Positions 39,939 through 48,792 are shown, numbered from the stretch's first letter. The stretch is DNA of 64,000 nucleotides from Baekduia alba (GCF_028416635.1 NZ_CP114013.1:5704001-5768000), one strand, 5' to 3'. The notes: a model not told the origin generated them from the letters alone. Program-made: numbers and translations.

Positions 39939-41408
39939 TCAGCGGTAGCCCGGCGACGTGTAGACGGCGCCGGCCGCGGCCGAGGACACGAACGGGCCGC
40001 CCGGCGGCGTGCCGCCGGTGACCGAACCGGTGACCGGCAGCTTCGGCCACGAGGCCGTGTTGCCGGTGACCTTCGCCGGGCAGCCGGCGTCGTAGACGTT
40101 GGGCCACACGCTCGTGCCCAGGAGCTTGCTCGCGCTGGGCTTCACGTACACGTTGCTCAGCGTGGTGACCGGCGCGCTGCAGCCGTTGCTCAGCCACAGC
40201 AGGTAGCCGCCGTCGGCGGCGCCCACGTCGTCGTAGGCGAGGTCGACGTTGCTGAGCTCCATCGTCCCGATCGGGCCGAGGTCGGGCTTGGCGAAGATCC
40301 CCTGGTAGTTGGAGTCGGCGCTGAGGTGGTCGACCCGGAGATCCTTGACGCCGCCGTAGGGCTGGACCACGTCGGTGTGGCTGCCGGCGGCCGAGCCGCG
40401 CAGGCTCGAGGCGCGCACGTTCTCGAGCTGGACGGTGGCCGCGGGCGCCGAGATCCGGATCGCGTCCGCGGTGTAGCCGGTCGAGCCGTCGATCCACAGC
40501 CCCTCGACGTGCACCGTGCCGGCGTTGCTGCGCAGCTGCAGCGCCGCGTCCTCGCCCGAGTTGGCCGGCAGCTTGATGTGGCCGCCCATCACCACGACGT
40601 TGCGCCCGCCCTCGATCCCGAGGCTGCCGTTGTGCGTGTAGGAGGGCAGCTTGATGATGTAGTCGCGGGCGTTGTCGAGCGTGTACCACTGGTCGCCGTC
40701 GGCGACGGCGATCGTGGTCGGCGCCACCAGCGCCGGGGCCGGCCAGCGCAGGGTGCCGCCGCCGGGCGTGGCGCCGCCGCCGGTGCCGGTGGGCGTGGTG
40801 CCGGTCGTGGTCGTCGCGCCGCCGGGCGTGGTCGTCCCCGTGCCGGGCGTCGTGAGCGCGCCGCCGATCGTCCCGGGGTCGGTGGAGGACCCGTCGCCGG
40901 GCGCGATCCGGGCGGTCGTCGTCAGCGCCACCGTGTCGACGTAGAGCCGGCGCTTGCAGCCGCGGCGCGCGAGCGCGTGGCTCATCGAGATCGTGACGCG
41001 GTGCGGCCCGGCGGCGAGCGCGCGCCTGATCGCCAGCGTCCGGTAGCGCGTGAAGGCGATCCGGCGGTTGAGGATGAGCTTGTGGTCGACGCTGACGCGC
41101 AGCACGGGTGCGCCGCCGCAGCGCTTGGCGCGGACGCGCAGGGCCAGGTGGTCGGCGGGCGCGCCGAGCGTCGCGTCGCCCGTCAGCGCGGCGCGGGCGC
41201 TGAGCATCATCGTGTGGCCGCCCTCGGCGGAGCGCTCCTGGATGACGCGCGCGGCCTTCGAGGGGTGGGTCAGCTGCTCGCCGCCCAGCGTCACGAGGGC
41301 GGTCGGCGGCTGCTGGGCGGTGGCAGCGAAGGCGGTCGCCGCGCCGCAGGCCAGCGAGAGCAGGAGCGTGGGCACGGCGAGACGCTGGGCGGTGGGGTGA
41401 CCGGGCAT
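39939..41408 (-). CDS. secreted CBM60-like plus beta-helix-like protein (family member C)
   Basis: 489 residues from ATG 41408. Signal peptide (VPTLLLSLACGAATAFA), then a domain with HLALRVRAKRCGGAPVLRVS, FTRYRTLAIRRALAAGPHRV and GCKRRLYVDTVAL, the pattern of Ca-dependent xylan-binding modules (CBM60/36). A Thr/Gly/Pro linker follows (about 190-235), then the beta-helix-like domain shared with the proteins at 21084 and 25816 (EGGRNVVVMGGHIKLP, NAGTVHVEGLWIDG, HTDVVQPYGGVKDLRVD, NYQGIF) and the same ending, GAVYTSPGYR. The carbohydrate-binding module supports a glycan substrate for the whole family. Convergent with tetR. Confidence 0.8.
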   Translation of the reverse strand: MPGHPTAQRLAVPTLLLSLACGAATAFAATAQQPPTALVTLGGEQLTHPSKAARVIQERSAEGGHTMMLSARAALTGDATLGAPADHLALRVRAKRCGGAPVLRVSVDHKLILNRRIAFTRYRTLAIRRALAAGPHRVTISMSHALARRGCKRRLYVDTVALTTTARIAPGDGSSTDPGTIGGALTTPGTGTTTPGGATTTTGTTPTGTGGGATPGGGTLRWPAPALVAPTTIAVADGDQWYTLDNARDYIIKLPSYTHNGSLGIEGGRNVVVMGGHIKLPANSGEDAALQLRSNAGTVHVEGLWIDGSTGYTADAIRISAPAATVQLENVRASSLRGSAAGSHTDVVQPYGGVKDLRVDHLSADSNYQGIFAKPDLGPIGTMELSNVDLAYDDVGAADGGYLLWLSNGCSAPVTTLSNVYVKPSASKLLGTSVWPNVYDAGCPAKVTGNTASWPKLPVTGSVTGGTPPGGPFVSSAAAGAVYTSPGYR

Positions 41409-41519
41409 CGTGACGGACGGACGGAAGGGCGCCTGCTGGAGCACAGTCTGGCGCCCAGGCGCGCCAAGTGGCAATCCCCTGTGTTGGGGGTGATCGCCGC
41501 GTGCCTCCGCACGCCGCCG

Positions 41520-42563
41520 CTAGCCGCCCAGCGGGAGGGTCGCCGTGATCGTCGTCGCGGCGCCCGCGGTGCGCAGGCGCCAGGAGAGGCGGACGCCGTC
41601 GTAGGCGTGCGCGGTGACCGTCACGCCGAGCGTCTGGCCGGCACGCAGGCGGCGGCCGAGCTTCGCGCGCAGGTCGAGCGTGCGGTGGGCGCTCTCGCGC
41701 GCGAGCGTGCGCGACGTGAACGGGCAGCCGCGGCCGGCGCACGTCGCGACGACGGTCGCCCGCGGCGGCAGCCTGGTGAGCTTCAGCGTCCGCGGCCGCG
41801 GCCCGTCCCAGCCCGCGGAGTACTTGGTGGGGTTGGTCAGGCCGAGCTGATGCACGCCCCACGGCGGGTTGGCGTTGACGACGCGCCCGGGCGCGCAGGT
41901 CGCGGTGAACGGCGCGAACGCGGACGTCGGGTGGCTTGCCTTGATGGTGTACCTGCCCGCGGGCACGACGGGCCAGATCACGCCGCCGTCGGCCGACGAC
42001 ATCGGCTGCGACCGGTCCGGGATGACGTCCTTGTTGAAGTAGACGGGTGCCGGCAGCGCGGGCGTCGCGCTCGCCGTCGCGCCCGCGACGCCGTGGGCGC
42101 CGTAGCCGACGAACGCGTCGTAGTCGAGGTCGCGCACGTCGCGCGTGGAGAACGTCGAGACGATCGCGCACTGCACCGGGTTGCCGTCCGCGCCGACCGG
42201 CACCTGCAGCAGCGCCGCGAGCGCGCCGTAGATCGCATCGCTCGGCGTCTGGAAGTTCACCCGCTCGAGATCGCGCCCCGCGACCGTCGTGAACGTCTGG
42301 AGGTAGATCGTGTGGTGCCCCGCCGCGTTGACGTACGGCGTGACGCTCCGCCCGCTCGGGACCTTCAGGTCGTACGTGCCGTCCGCGGCCGCCGTCGCGC
42401 CCAGCGTCGGATCCTCGGCGACCCGGATCTGCGCACCGCCCAGCTTCAACTTGGTGTTGTTGAACTCGTACGCGGTCCCGCGCAGGTGCACGGTGGCGGC
42501 GGAGGCGGTCGCCGCCGTCATCGACGCCGCGACGGCCGCGGCCAACTGCGCGGCGCGCAGCAT
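41520..42563 (-). CDS. secreted protein with carboxypeptidase-regulatory-like and Ig-like modules
   Basis: 347 residues with a signal peptide (QLAAAVAASMTAATASAA). The first part has VHLRGTAYEFNNTKLKLGGA, GATAAADGTYDLKVPSG and a second VIWPVVPAGRYTIKASHP, typical of beta-sandwich CarboxypepD_reg-like folds. The C-terminal 90 residues contain VVATCAGRGCPFTSRTLA and LGRRLRAGQTLGVTVTAHAY, a small beta module frequent in Thermoleophilia secreted proteins. No catalytic residues are evident; probably a surface protein. Confidence 0.72.
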   Translation of the reverse strand: MLRAAQLAAAVAASMTAATASAATVHLRGTAYEFNNTKLKLGGAQIRVAEDPTLGATAAADGTYDLKVPSGRSVTPYVNAAGHHTIYLQTFTTVAGRDLERVNFQTPSDAIYGALAALLQVPVGADGNPVQCAIVSTFSTRDVRDLDYDAFVGYGAHGVAGATASATPALPAPVYFNKDVIPDRSQPMSSADGGVIWPVVPAGRYTIKASHPTSAFAPFTATCAPGRVVNANPPWGVHQLGLTNPTKYSAGWDGPRPRTLKLTRLPPRATVVATCAGRGCPFTSRTLARESAHRTLDLRAKLGRRLRAGQTLGVTVTAHAYDGVRLSWRLRTAGAATTITATLPLGG

Positions 42564-42568
42564 GCTCG

Positions 42569-43369
42569 CTAGCGCCCCTCGGCGCGCAGGATCTCGGCCA
42601 GCGCGGCGCGGCCGACGTCGAGCTGGTCCTCGGTCGGCTCGCGGGTGCCGAGGAGGCGTTGGAGCTCGTGGCCGGGGCGGCGGAGGAGGTGGGTCGTGCG
42701 GGAGCCGTCGTGGCGCTCGGACCAGGCGAAGACCTCGACGGCGATGCCGATCGAGGCCAGCGACACGGCGGCGCCGGACACCGGGCCCGGCTTGGCGACG
42801 ACCTTCTTCAACAACGCCGCCCCGGCGACGTTGGAGGCCAGCAGCGGCGCCATCAGGTGCGAGCCGCAGCGGTCGTGCTCCTTGGTCGCGTCACGCGCGT
42901 CGCCGGCCCCGGACTCGTAGGCGCCGATCGCCTTGTGCTCGACGCCGTGGTAGGCGGCCAGCTCACCGCCGCGCAGCGCGAGGAACGACGGCAGCAGCGA
43001 CAGCCCCGCGAGCGCGGCCTCGGCCGCGACCCCGCCGCCGCCGCGCCGGCGCTTGAGCAGCGCGCCGCCGGCCATGACCGCGACCGCCGATCCCACGACG
43101 CGCGCGTCCTGCCACGGCAGCCGCGCCGCCGGCAGCGCGCGCTTGACCAGCGGGATGACCGCCATGGCCTCGCCGAGGCGCAGGACGCCGCGCGCGCCCG
43201 GCACCGCCTCGACCGGCCCGCCCACCCGCGGCTTGCGGCCGGACGCGGTCGCGATCGACCCGTCGGGCGCGCGCACCGAGGCGGCCCACATCGTCGGGCC
43301 GTGCACGAGCAGCCCGTTGCGCAGCGCCATGCCGCCGAGGCGCAGCGGCTCCGGGTCGGCGACGGTCAT
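42569..43369 (-). CDS. DUF1385 (YqhQ-like) membrane protein
   Basis: 266 residues from ATG 43369. The family signatures LRLGGMALRNGLLVHGPTMW, VPGARGVLRLGEAM and AAYHGVEHKAIGAYESG (with downstream HDRCGSHLMAPLLASN) are all present. Two to four membrane segments lie between them. DUF1385 proteins are of unknown biochemical function; the conserved His/Glu/Cys suggest a metal site. The start overlaps the M20 peptidase stop by 4 bp. Confidence 0.88.
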   Translation of the reverse strand: MTVADPEPLRLGGMALRNGLLVHGPTMWAASVRAPDGSIATASGRKPRVGGPVEAVPGARGVLRLGEAMAVIPLVKRALPAARLPWQDARVVGSAVAVMAGGALLKRRRGGGGVAAEAALAGLSLLPSFLALRGGELAAYHGVEHKAIGAYESGAGDARDATKEHDRCGSHLMAPLLASNVAGAALLKKVVAKPGPVSGAAVSLASIGIAVEVFAWSERHDGSRTTHLLRRPGHELQRLLGTREPTEDQLDVGRAALAEILRAEGR

Positions 43370-44652
43370 CCGAGCAGCTCCCGCGCGATCGCCGTGTAGG
43401 CGCGCGCGGCGAACCCGACGTCGGCCGCCTTGATCCGCTCGTCCTTGCCGTGCACCAGGGGCCACATCTCGACCAAGGACATCTCGCGCTGCGGGAAGAA
43501 GCCGTAGGCCACGCACTCGGCGAACGCGTCGCGGAACGCGCGCGAGTCCGTGTAGGCCGGCAGCATCGTCGGCACGACGCGCCCGCCCGGGTCCTCGGTC
43601 CCGACCCAGTTGCGGATCGCGTCCATGAGCGGGGACTCGGTCGGCGAGCCGTTGCCGACGACCTGCTCCAGGAACGACAGCTCGAAGCCGTCGTGGCCGG
43701 CGAGCACCTCGCGCAGGCGCGCCTCGGCGGTCTCGCGGCCGTGGCCCGGCGGGACGCGGCAGTCGACCTTCAGCGTGGCCTTGGCCGGGATGACGTTGAT
43801 CTTCTCGCTGGCGGTGATCATCGTCGGCGCGAACGTCACGGAGATCATCGGCTCGGCGAACGCCGCCAGCGCCGGGTTGACCGCCGCGAGCGCCTCGAGC
43901 CCGTCGACCCCCAACGCGGCCATCAGCGCCTGCGGCGCCTCGGTCAGGTCGTGGCCGGGCCGGCGCGTCGCGAGCGCCTCGATGATCGGCGCGAGCTTGG
44001 GCAGCGCGTTGTCGGCGACGTTGGGCATCGACGCGTGGCCGGCCGCGCCGCGCGTCGTCAGCGCCATCCGGAAGACGCCCTTCTCAGCCGTGCACACGCC
44101 GTAGAGCCGCTCGTCGCCGTGCGGGATCACCGTTCCGGCACCCTCGTTGAGCAGGTAGTCGCAGCGGACGAGCTCCGGGTGGTTCTCGGTCAGCCAGATC
44201 GCGCCCTCCTCGCCGCCGGTCTCCTCGTCGACGACGACGATCACCAGCAGGTCGCCGCGCGCCGGCCGCCAGCCGGACTCGGCCAGCACCAGCGCGGCCG
44301 CCGCCTCGGCGGCCGTCTGGGACTTCATGTCCTGCGCGCCGCGGCCCCAGACCTCGCCGTCGACGAGGTCGCCCGACCACGGGTCGCGCGCCCACTCCGA
44401 CGGATCGGCCAGGACCGTGTCGACGTGCGACAGCAGCCCGAGGACCGGCCCGTCGGCGGCGCCGCGCAGGCGCGCGACGAGGTTCGGCCGCTCCGGCGTG
44501 CGGCCGACGAGCGTCACCTCGAAGCCGGCGGCGCGGAACGGCTGGGCCAGCTCCTCCTGCAGCGTGCGCTCGTCCCCGGGCGGGTTGACCGTGTTGTGGC
44601 GGATGAGCTGCTGCAGGAGCGCGACGGCGCGCCCCTCGAGATCGGCACCCAT
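43366..44652 (-). CDS. M20-family metallopeptidase (ArgE/DapE/ACY1 type)
   Basis: 428 residues. Metal and catalytic sites in order: GLLSHVDTVLAD, GRGAQDMKSQTAA, VVVDEETGGEEGAIWL (catalytic Glu and ligand), a His in the dimerisation domain GAAGHASMPN and the terminal PLVHGKDERI. Start at ATG 44652, which is family-typical. Enzymes of this group release amino acids from N-acyl or dipeptide substrates; the precise substrate is not readable. It lies head-to-head with the aquaporin gene, with 78 bp between. Confidence 0.9.
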   Translation of the reverse strand: MGADLEGRAVALLQQLIRHNTVNPPGDERTLQEELAQPFRAAGFEVTLVGRTPERPNLVARLRGAADGPVLGLLSHVDTVLADPSEWARDPWSGDLVDGEVWGRGAQDMKSQTAAEAAAALVLAESGWRPARGDLLVIVVVDEETGGEEGAIWLTENHPELVRCDYLLNEGAGTVIPHGDERLYGVCTAEKGVFRMALTTRGAAGHASMPNVADNALPKLAPIIEALATRRPGHDLTEAPQALMAALGVDGLEALAAVNPALAAFAEPMISVTFAPTMITASEKINVIPAKATLKVDCRVPPGHGRETAEARLREVLAGHDGFELSFLEQVVGNGSPTESPLMDAIRNWVGTEDPGGRVVPTMLPAYTDSRAFRDAFAECVAYGFFPQREMSLVEMWPLVHGKDERIKAADVGFAARAYTAIARELLG

Positions 44653-44730
44653 GCCCTGACCCTAACGCGGGCGCCGTTCACTCTCGCCGGGCGATGGACG
44701 CTCACCCTTCCGGAGTGGAGGATCGCGACC

Positions 44731-45507
44731 ATGCCCGACACCGCCTACCCGCCCGACAAGGGCACTCCCGCCTACCTCGCCGAGTTCGTCGGCACGCTGA
44801 TCCTCGTCCTGGCGATCTGCGGCTTCATCTCGCAGTCCTCGCCGTCCGTGAACCTGCTGACGATCGGCCTGGTCCACGCGCTCGCGCTGATGGCGCTGGT
44901 CGGCGCGATCGGCTCGCTGTCAGGGTGCCACGTCAACCCGGCCGTCACGGTCGCGCTGCTCACGATCCGCAAGATCTCGCCGCGCGACGCGACGGGCTAC
45001 CTCGGCGCGCAGCTCGCCGGCGGCGTGTGCGGCGCCCTGCTGGCGCGCGCGTTCTTCTCCGCGCGCGGGGAACTCCTGAACTACGGGGCCGCCACGGTCT
45101 CGCCGCGCTACCTGCACGGCGGCAGCGTGTGGCTGGCGCTGCTGGCCGAGGCGATCGGCGCGTTCATCCTGGTGTGGGCCGTGATGGGCACGGCGGTCAA
45201 CCCGGACGCGCCCAAGGGCGTCGCGCCGTGGGCGATCGGCGGCGCGCTCGGCCTCGCGGTCCTGATCTTCGGCCCGGCGACCGGCGGCGCGTTCAACCCG
45301 GCGCGCTGGTTCGGCCCGGCGCTCGTGTCCGGCACCTGGACCGACGGCTGGCTGTACGTGATCGGCCCGATCCTCGGCGCCGCGGCCGCCGCGCTGTCCT
45401 ACCTGGCGATCATGGATGCGTCGTCCCGCGTGGGCGCCGCGCAGGCGCCGGAAGTCGGCGAATCGGCGGTGCTGCCACCGGCCGGAGGGATCGCGCCCCA
45501 GCCGTAG
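44731..45507 (+). CDS. aquaporin / major intrinsic protein
   Basis: 258 residues with six membrane segments and the two half-helix motifs: CHVNPAVTVALLTIRKIS (about 69) and GGAFNPARWFGPALVSGTW (about 188). The second motif's Arg is the selectivity-filter arginine. The protein ends in a Pro/Ala-rich cytoplasmic tail. A GGAGG ribosome site lies 10 nt before ATG 44731. Water versus glycerol selectivity cannot be settled by eye; the lack of a GLD-type insert leans to water. Confidence 0.9.
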   Translation: MPDTAYPPDKGTPAYLAEFVGTLILVLAICGFISQSSPSVNLLTIGLVHALALMALVGAIGSLSGCHVNPAVTVALLTIRKISPRDATGYLGAQLAGGVCGALLARAFFSARGELLNYGAATVSPRYLHGGSVWLALLAEAIGAFILVWAVMGTAVNPDAPKGVAPWAIGGALGLAVLIFGPATGGAFNPARWFGPALVSGTWTDGWLYVIGPILGAAAAALSYLAIMDASSRVGAAQAPEVGESAVLPPAGGIAPQP

Positions 45508-45558
45508 TCGACTCGGGGTCGGCGGCGCGCGCCGCCGACCCTGCGATCCTGGAGGGCA

Positions 45559-46887
45559 GTGTCTGACCAGCTGTTCTCCTTCGGCGACGAAGCGCCCGAG
45601 CCCTCGACGAGCGACGGCGCGCCCACGGTCGAGCCGGGCGCGCCGCTGCCCGCGCGCATGCGCCCGCGCACGCTGGCCGAGCTCGTCGGCCAGGAGCATG
45701 TGCTCGGCGACGGCTCGTCGCTGCGCGTCGCGATCGAGCACGGCCGGCCGTTCTCGATGATCCTGCACGGCCCACCCGGGACCGGCAAGACGACGCTGGC
45801 GCGGATCGTGGCGACCAGCGCCGACGCGGCGTTCGAGGAGCTGAGCGCGGTCCAGGCGGGCAAGGCCGAGGTCACGCAGGTGATCGCACGGGCCCGCCAG
45901 CGGCGATCGCATCCCACCCCCCGCGCCACCGTCCTGTTCCTCGACGAGATCCACCGCTTCAACAAGGCCCAGCAGGACGCGCTGCTGCCCGCGGTCGAGG
46001 AGGGCCTGGTCACGCTCATCGGGGCGACGACCGAGAACCCGTACTTCTCGGTCAACTCGGCGTTGTTGTCGCGGTCGCAGGTGCTCGAGCTGCGCGCGCT
46101 GACCAGCGAGCACGTCGAGACGCTGCTGCGCCGCGCGATCGAGCGCGGCGAGCTGGGCGACGTCGTCGTCGACGACGACGCGGTGGCGTTCCTGGCGCAG
46201 CGCAGCGGCGGGGACGCCCGGAGCGCGCTCGGCGCGCTGGAGCTGGCGGCCGAGACGGCGGGCGACGGCCCCCACCCGCCCACCGTCGCCCTGGCCGGGG
46301 CCGAGAGCGCGCTGCAGCGCAAGGCCGTCCGCTACGACCGCCAGGGCGACCAGCACTACGACCTGATCTCGTCGTGGATCAAGGCCACGCGCGCCAGCGA
46401 CGTCGACGCGTCGCTGTACTACCTCGCGGTGATGCTCGAGGGCGGCGAGGATCCGCGGTTCATCGTCCGGCGCATGGTGATCCTGGCCAGCGAGGACATC
46501 GGCAACGCCGACCCGCGCGCGCTGACGGTCGCGACCGCCACGGCGAGCGCCGTCGAGCTGGTCGGCCTGCCCGAGGGCGCGCACGCGCTGGCCCAGTGCG
46601 CGGTCTACCTCGCGATGGCGCCGAAGTCCAACGCCTCCTACAAGGCGCTCGGCGCGGCGCGGGCGCACGTCCGGACCCACGGCGCCCAGGCGCCGCCGGC
46701 CTACCTGCGCTCCGGCCCGCTGGCCGACGAGGGCTACGACTACCCGCACGACCACCCCGGCCACGTCAACGGCCAGGAGGTCATGCCGCCCGGCCTGGAG
46801 GGCACCCGCTTCTACGCGCCCGACGGCCAGGAGGCGCCGTTCGCCGAGCGCCTGGCCGCGCTGCGCAAGGCGCGCGGCAAGGACTAG
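45559..46887 (+). CDS. rarA: replication-associated recombination protein A (MgsA/RarA AAA+ ATPase)
   Basis: 442 residues from GTG 45559. Walker A is MILHGPPGTGKTTLARIV, Walker B VLFLDEIHRFNKAQQDALL, with sensor 1 GATTENPYFSVNSALLSR and sensor 2 in GGDARSALGALELA. The tetramerisation C-terminus has MVILASEDIGNADPRAL, YLAMAPKSNASYKAL and EGTRFYAPDGQEAPFAERLA. The enzyme acts at stalled forks and DNA ends, displacing SSB. The aldehyde-dehydrogenase-like gene starts 3 bp after its stop. Confidence 0.95.
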   Translation: MSDQLFSFGDEAPEPSTSDGAPTVEPGAPLPARMRPRTLAELVGQEHVLGDGSSLRVAIEHGRPFSMILHGPPGTGKTTLARIVATSADAAFEELSAVQAGKAEVTQVIARARQRRSHPTPRATVLFLDEIHRFNKAQQDALLPAVEEGLVTLIGATTENPYFSVNSALLSRSQVLELRALTSEHVETLLRRAIERGELGDVVVDDDAVAFLAQRSGGDARSALGALELAAETAGDGPHPPTVALAGAESALQRKAVRYDRQGDQHYDLISSWIKATRASDVDASLYYLAVMLEGGEDPRFIVRRMVILASEDIGNADPRALTVATATASAVELVGLPEGAHALAQCAVYLAMAPKSNASYKALGAARAHVRTHGAQAPPAYLRSGPLADEGYDYPHDHPGHVNGQEVMPPGLEGTRFYAPDGQEAPFAERLAALRKARGKD

Positions 46888-46890
46888 GAC

Positions 46891-48498
46891 ATGACCTCCG
46901 CCGACGCGCAGGACGCAGACGCCGAGCCTCCGACGCTGCGCGCGGTCGCGCCCGCGACCGGTGAGGCGCTCGGGACCGTCGCGGTCGCGTCGGCGCGCGA
47001 CGTGCGCGCCGCCGTCGCCGAGGCCGCCGCGGTCCAGGGCCTGTGGGCGCAGCTGCGGCTCGCCGATCGCGCGCGCTACATGGCGCGCGCCGCCCAGGCC
47101 GTCATCGACGAGGCCGACGAGCTGGTCGACCTCATCAGCCGCGAGCAGGGCCGGCCGCGCACCGAGGTCGAGATCGGCGAGCTGCTGCCGGCGATCGAGA
47201 CGCTGCAGTGGCTGGCCGAGCACGGGCCGGGGATCCTGGCCGGCGAGCGCGTCCGGCTGTCGCGCGCGCTGCATCCGCTGACCCGCGCGCGCTGGAGCTA
47301 CGAGCCGCTCGGCGTCGTCGCCGTCCTCGGCCCCGCGGCCGAGCCGTTCGCGACGCCGCTGGGCGACGTCGCGGTCGCGCTGATGGCCGGCAACGGCGTC
47401 GTGCTCAAGCCGTCGCCGCACGCGGCGCTCAGCGGCGCGCGGATCGCCCGCGTCTTCGCGCGCGCCGGCCTGCCGCCCGGGCTGCTCGGCGTCGTCCACG
47501 GCCACGCCGCCACGGGCGGCGCGCTGGTCGACGCGCCGGTCGCGCAGGTGCGCTTCACCGGCTCGTCGGTCGCGGGCGCCAAGGTGCTGGAGGCGTGCGC
47601 GCGCGGGATCAAGCGCGTCGTCGCCGAGCTGGGCGGCGCGGACGTCGCGATCGTCTGCGCCGACGCCAACGTCGCCCGCGCGATCGACGGGATCGCCTGG
47701 GGCGCGTTCGCCAACGCCGGCCAGTCCGGCGGGTCGATCGAGCGCGTCTACGTGCTGCGGGAGGTGGCCGACCAGTTGTTGGAGGGGTTGGTCGCGCGCG
47801 CGGGCGGCCTGCGCGTCGGCGACCCGCGCGCGCCCGAGACCGAGGTCGGCCCGCTGGTCGGCGGCGAGCGCCTGGGGCGCGTGGTCGAGCTGCTCGACGA
47901 CGCGGTCGCGGCCGGCGCGACGCTGCGCTGCGGCGGGCCGGTCGAGGTCCCCGGCCTGGCCGGCGCGTTCTGCGCGCCCGCGGTCCTGACCGGCGTGCCG
48001 GCCGCCGCCCGGCTCGCGCGCGAGGAGGCGCCCGGCCCGGTCGTCAGCGTCGCGGTCGTCGACCGCGAGGAGGACGCGATCGCGCTCGCCAACGCGTCGC
48101 CGCTCGGGCTCGGTGCGTCGGTCTGGACCGCCGACCGCTACAAGGGCGCGCGGATCGCGCGCGAGCTGCGCGTCGGCATGGTGTGGATGAACGACCACCG
48201 CGTCGCGCGCAGCGCGCCGCAGCTGCCGTGGGGCGGCGTGCGCGGCTCCGGGATCGGGCGCGCCCGCGGCGCGATCGCGCTGCGCACCTGCGCCGAGCCG
48301 AAGGTCGTCACGTGGGAGCCGCCGCGGGGCAAGGCGTTCTGGTGGTTCCCCTACGACGCCGCGCTCGGCAAGACCGTCCGGGCGCTCGCCCACCTGCGCT
48401 CGACGCGCGACGCCGACCGCGAGCGCGGGCTGCGGGAGGGCGCGGGGCCCGCGATCACCGTGGCGACGCGCACGCTGAAGACGCTGCGGCGCCGCTAG
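46891..48498 (+). CDS. aldehyde dehydrogenase-fold protein lacking the catalytic cysteine
   Basis: 535 residues of the ALDH superfamily: GVVAVLGPAAEPFATPLGD, GNGVVLKPSPHAAL (NAD-binding Lys), VRFTGSSVAGAKV and VVAELGGADVAIVCAD, whose general-base Glu (E246) is kept. At the position of the nucleophilic cysteine (GQxC) the protein has GQSG: residue 280 is Gly, codon GGC at 47728-47730. The second co-enzyme motif reads EEAPGPVVSVAVV rather than EEIFGPVV. It therefore should not oxidise aldehydes by the usual thiohemiacetal route and may be a structural or binding paralogue. Its start is 3 bp behind rarA. Confidence 0.88.
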   Translation: MTSADAQDADAEPPTLRAVAPATGEALGTVAVASARDVRAAVAEAAAVQGLWAQLRLADRARYMARAAQAVIDEADELVDLISREQGRPRTEVEIGELLPAIETLQWLAEHGPGILAGERVRLSRALHPLTRARWSYEPLGVVAVLGPAAEPFATPLGDVAVALMAGNGVVLKPSPHAALSGARIARVFARAGLPPGLLGVVHGHAATGGALVDAPVAQVRFTGSSVAGAKVLEACARGIKRVVAELGGADVAIVCADANVARAIDGIAWGAFANAGQSGGSIERVYVLREVADQLLEGLVARAGGLRVGDPRAPETEVGPLVGGERLGRVVELLDDAVAAGATLRCGGPVEVPGLAGAFCAPAVLTGVPAAARLAREEAPGPVVSVAVVDREEDAIALANASPLGLGASVWTADRYKGARIARELRVGMVWMNDHRVARSAPQLPWGGVRGSGIGRARGAIALRTCAEPKVVTWEPPRGKAFWWFPYDAALGKTVRALAHLRSTRDADRERGLREGAGPAITVATRTLKTLRRR

Positions 48499-48792
48499 CG
48501 TCGTGATGCGGAAGCTCGGCCGCAGGATCCCGGATGCTCAGGCGGGGGCGAGCGCCCGGAGACGGCCGTCGAACTTCTGCATCACGGCACGAGTCCAGCG
48601 GCAACTGCGGTGGCGAACGCACCCCGCGCTTTCGCCACCGCAGCACCGAACCGCTGCACGCTCGGACTGGCGCCTCCCGTCGCTCCGACCCGAGGAGGCG
48701 CAACGTAGGGATGCGCGGCGAGCCCAGGGCCGGACGTGGAAGAAGTGCATCGCTTTGCACCGGGAAAGCGACGCCTACGCCTACACCTCGGC
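48499..48792. other. 294-bp non-coding stretch rich in inverted repeats
   Basis: No convincing gene. Three inverted repeats lie in it: an imperfect 18-19 bp pair (48502-48520 with 48568-48586), a perfect 13-bp pair with 13-nt loop (48605-48617 with 48631-48643), and an 8-bp pair (48670-48677 with 48694-48701). Short frames on the minus strand (for example 48538-48750) are Cys/Arg-rich and do not look like proteins. Possible readings are a terminator region shared by the converging aldehyde-dehydrogenase-like and azlD genes, a structured RNA, or a mobile-element remnant. Confidence 0.6.
48605..48643. repeat. perfect 13-bp inverted repeat (hairpin)
   Basis: CTGCGGTGGCGAA at 48605-48617 pairs with TTCGCCACCGCAG at 48631-48643 around a 13-nt loop. 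There is no T-run behind either arm, so a classical intrinsic terminator is not certain. It lies between the converging 3' ends of the aldehyde-dehydrogenase-like gene and azlD, where a bidirectional terminator would be expected. Confidence 0.75.

Noticed and set aside
44920-48393. 1157-codon minus-strand open frame opposite aquaporin, rarA and the aldehyde dehydrogenase homologue
   Set aside because: Covers three recognised plus-strand genes and has only low-complexity Arg/Ala/Gly content; a shadow frame.
48538-48750. 70-codon minus-strand frame in the palindrome-rich gap
   Set aside because: Cys/Arg/Ser-rich with no ribosome site, and it runs through two inverted repeats; more likely non-coding.
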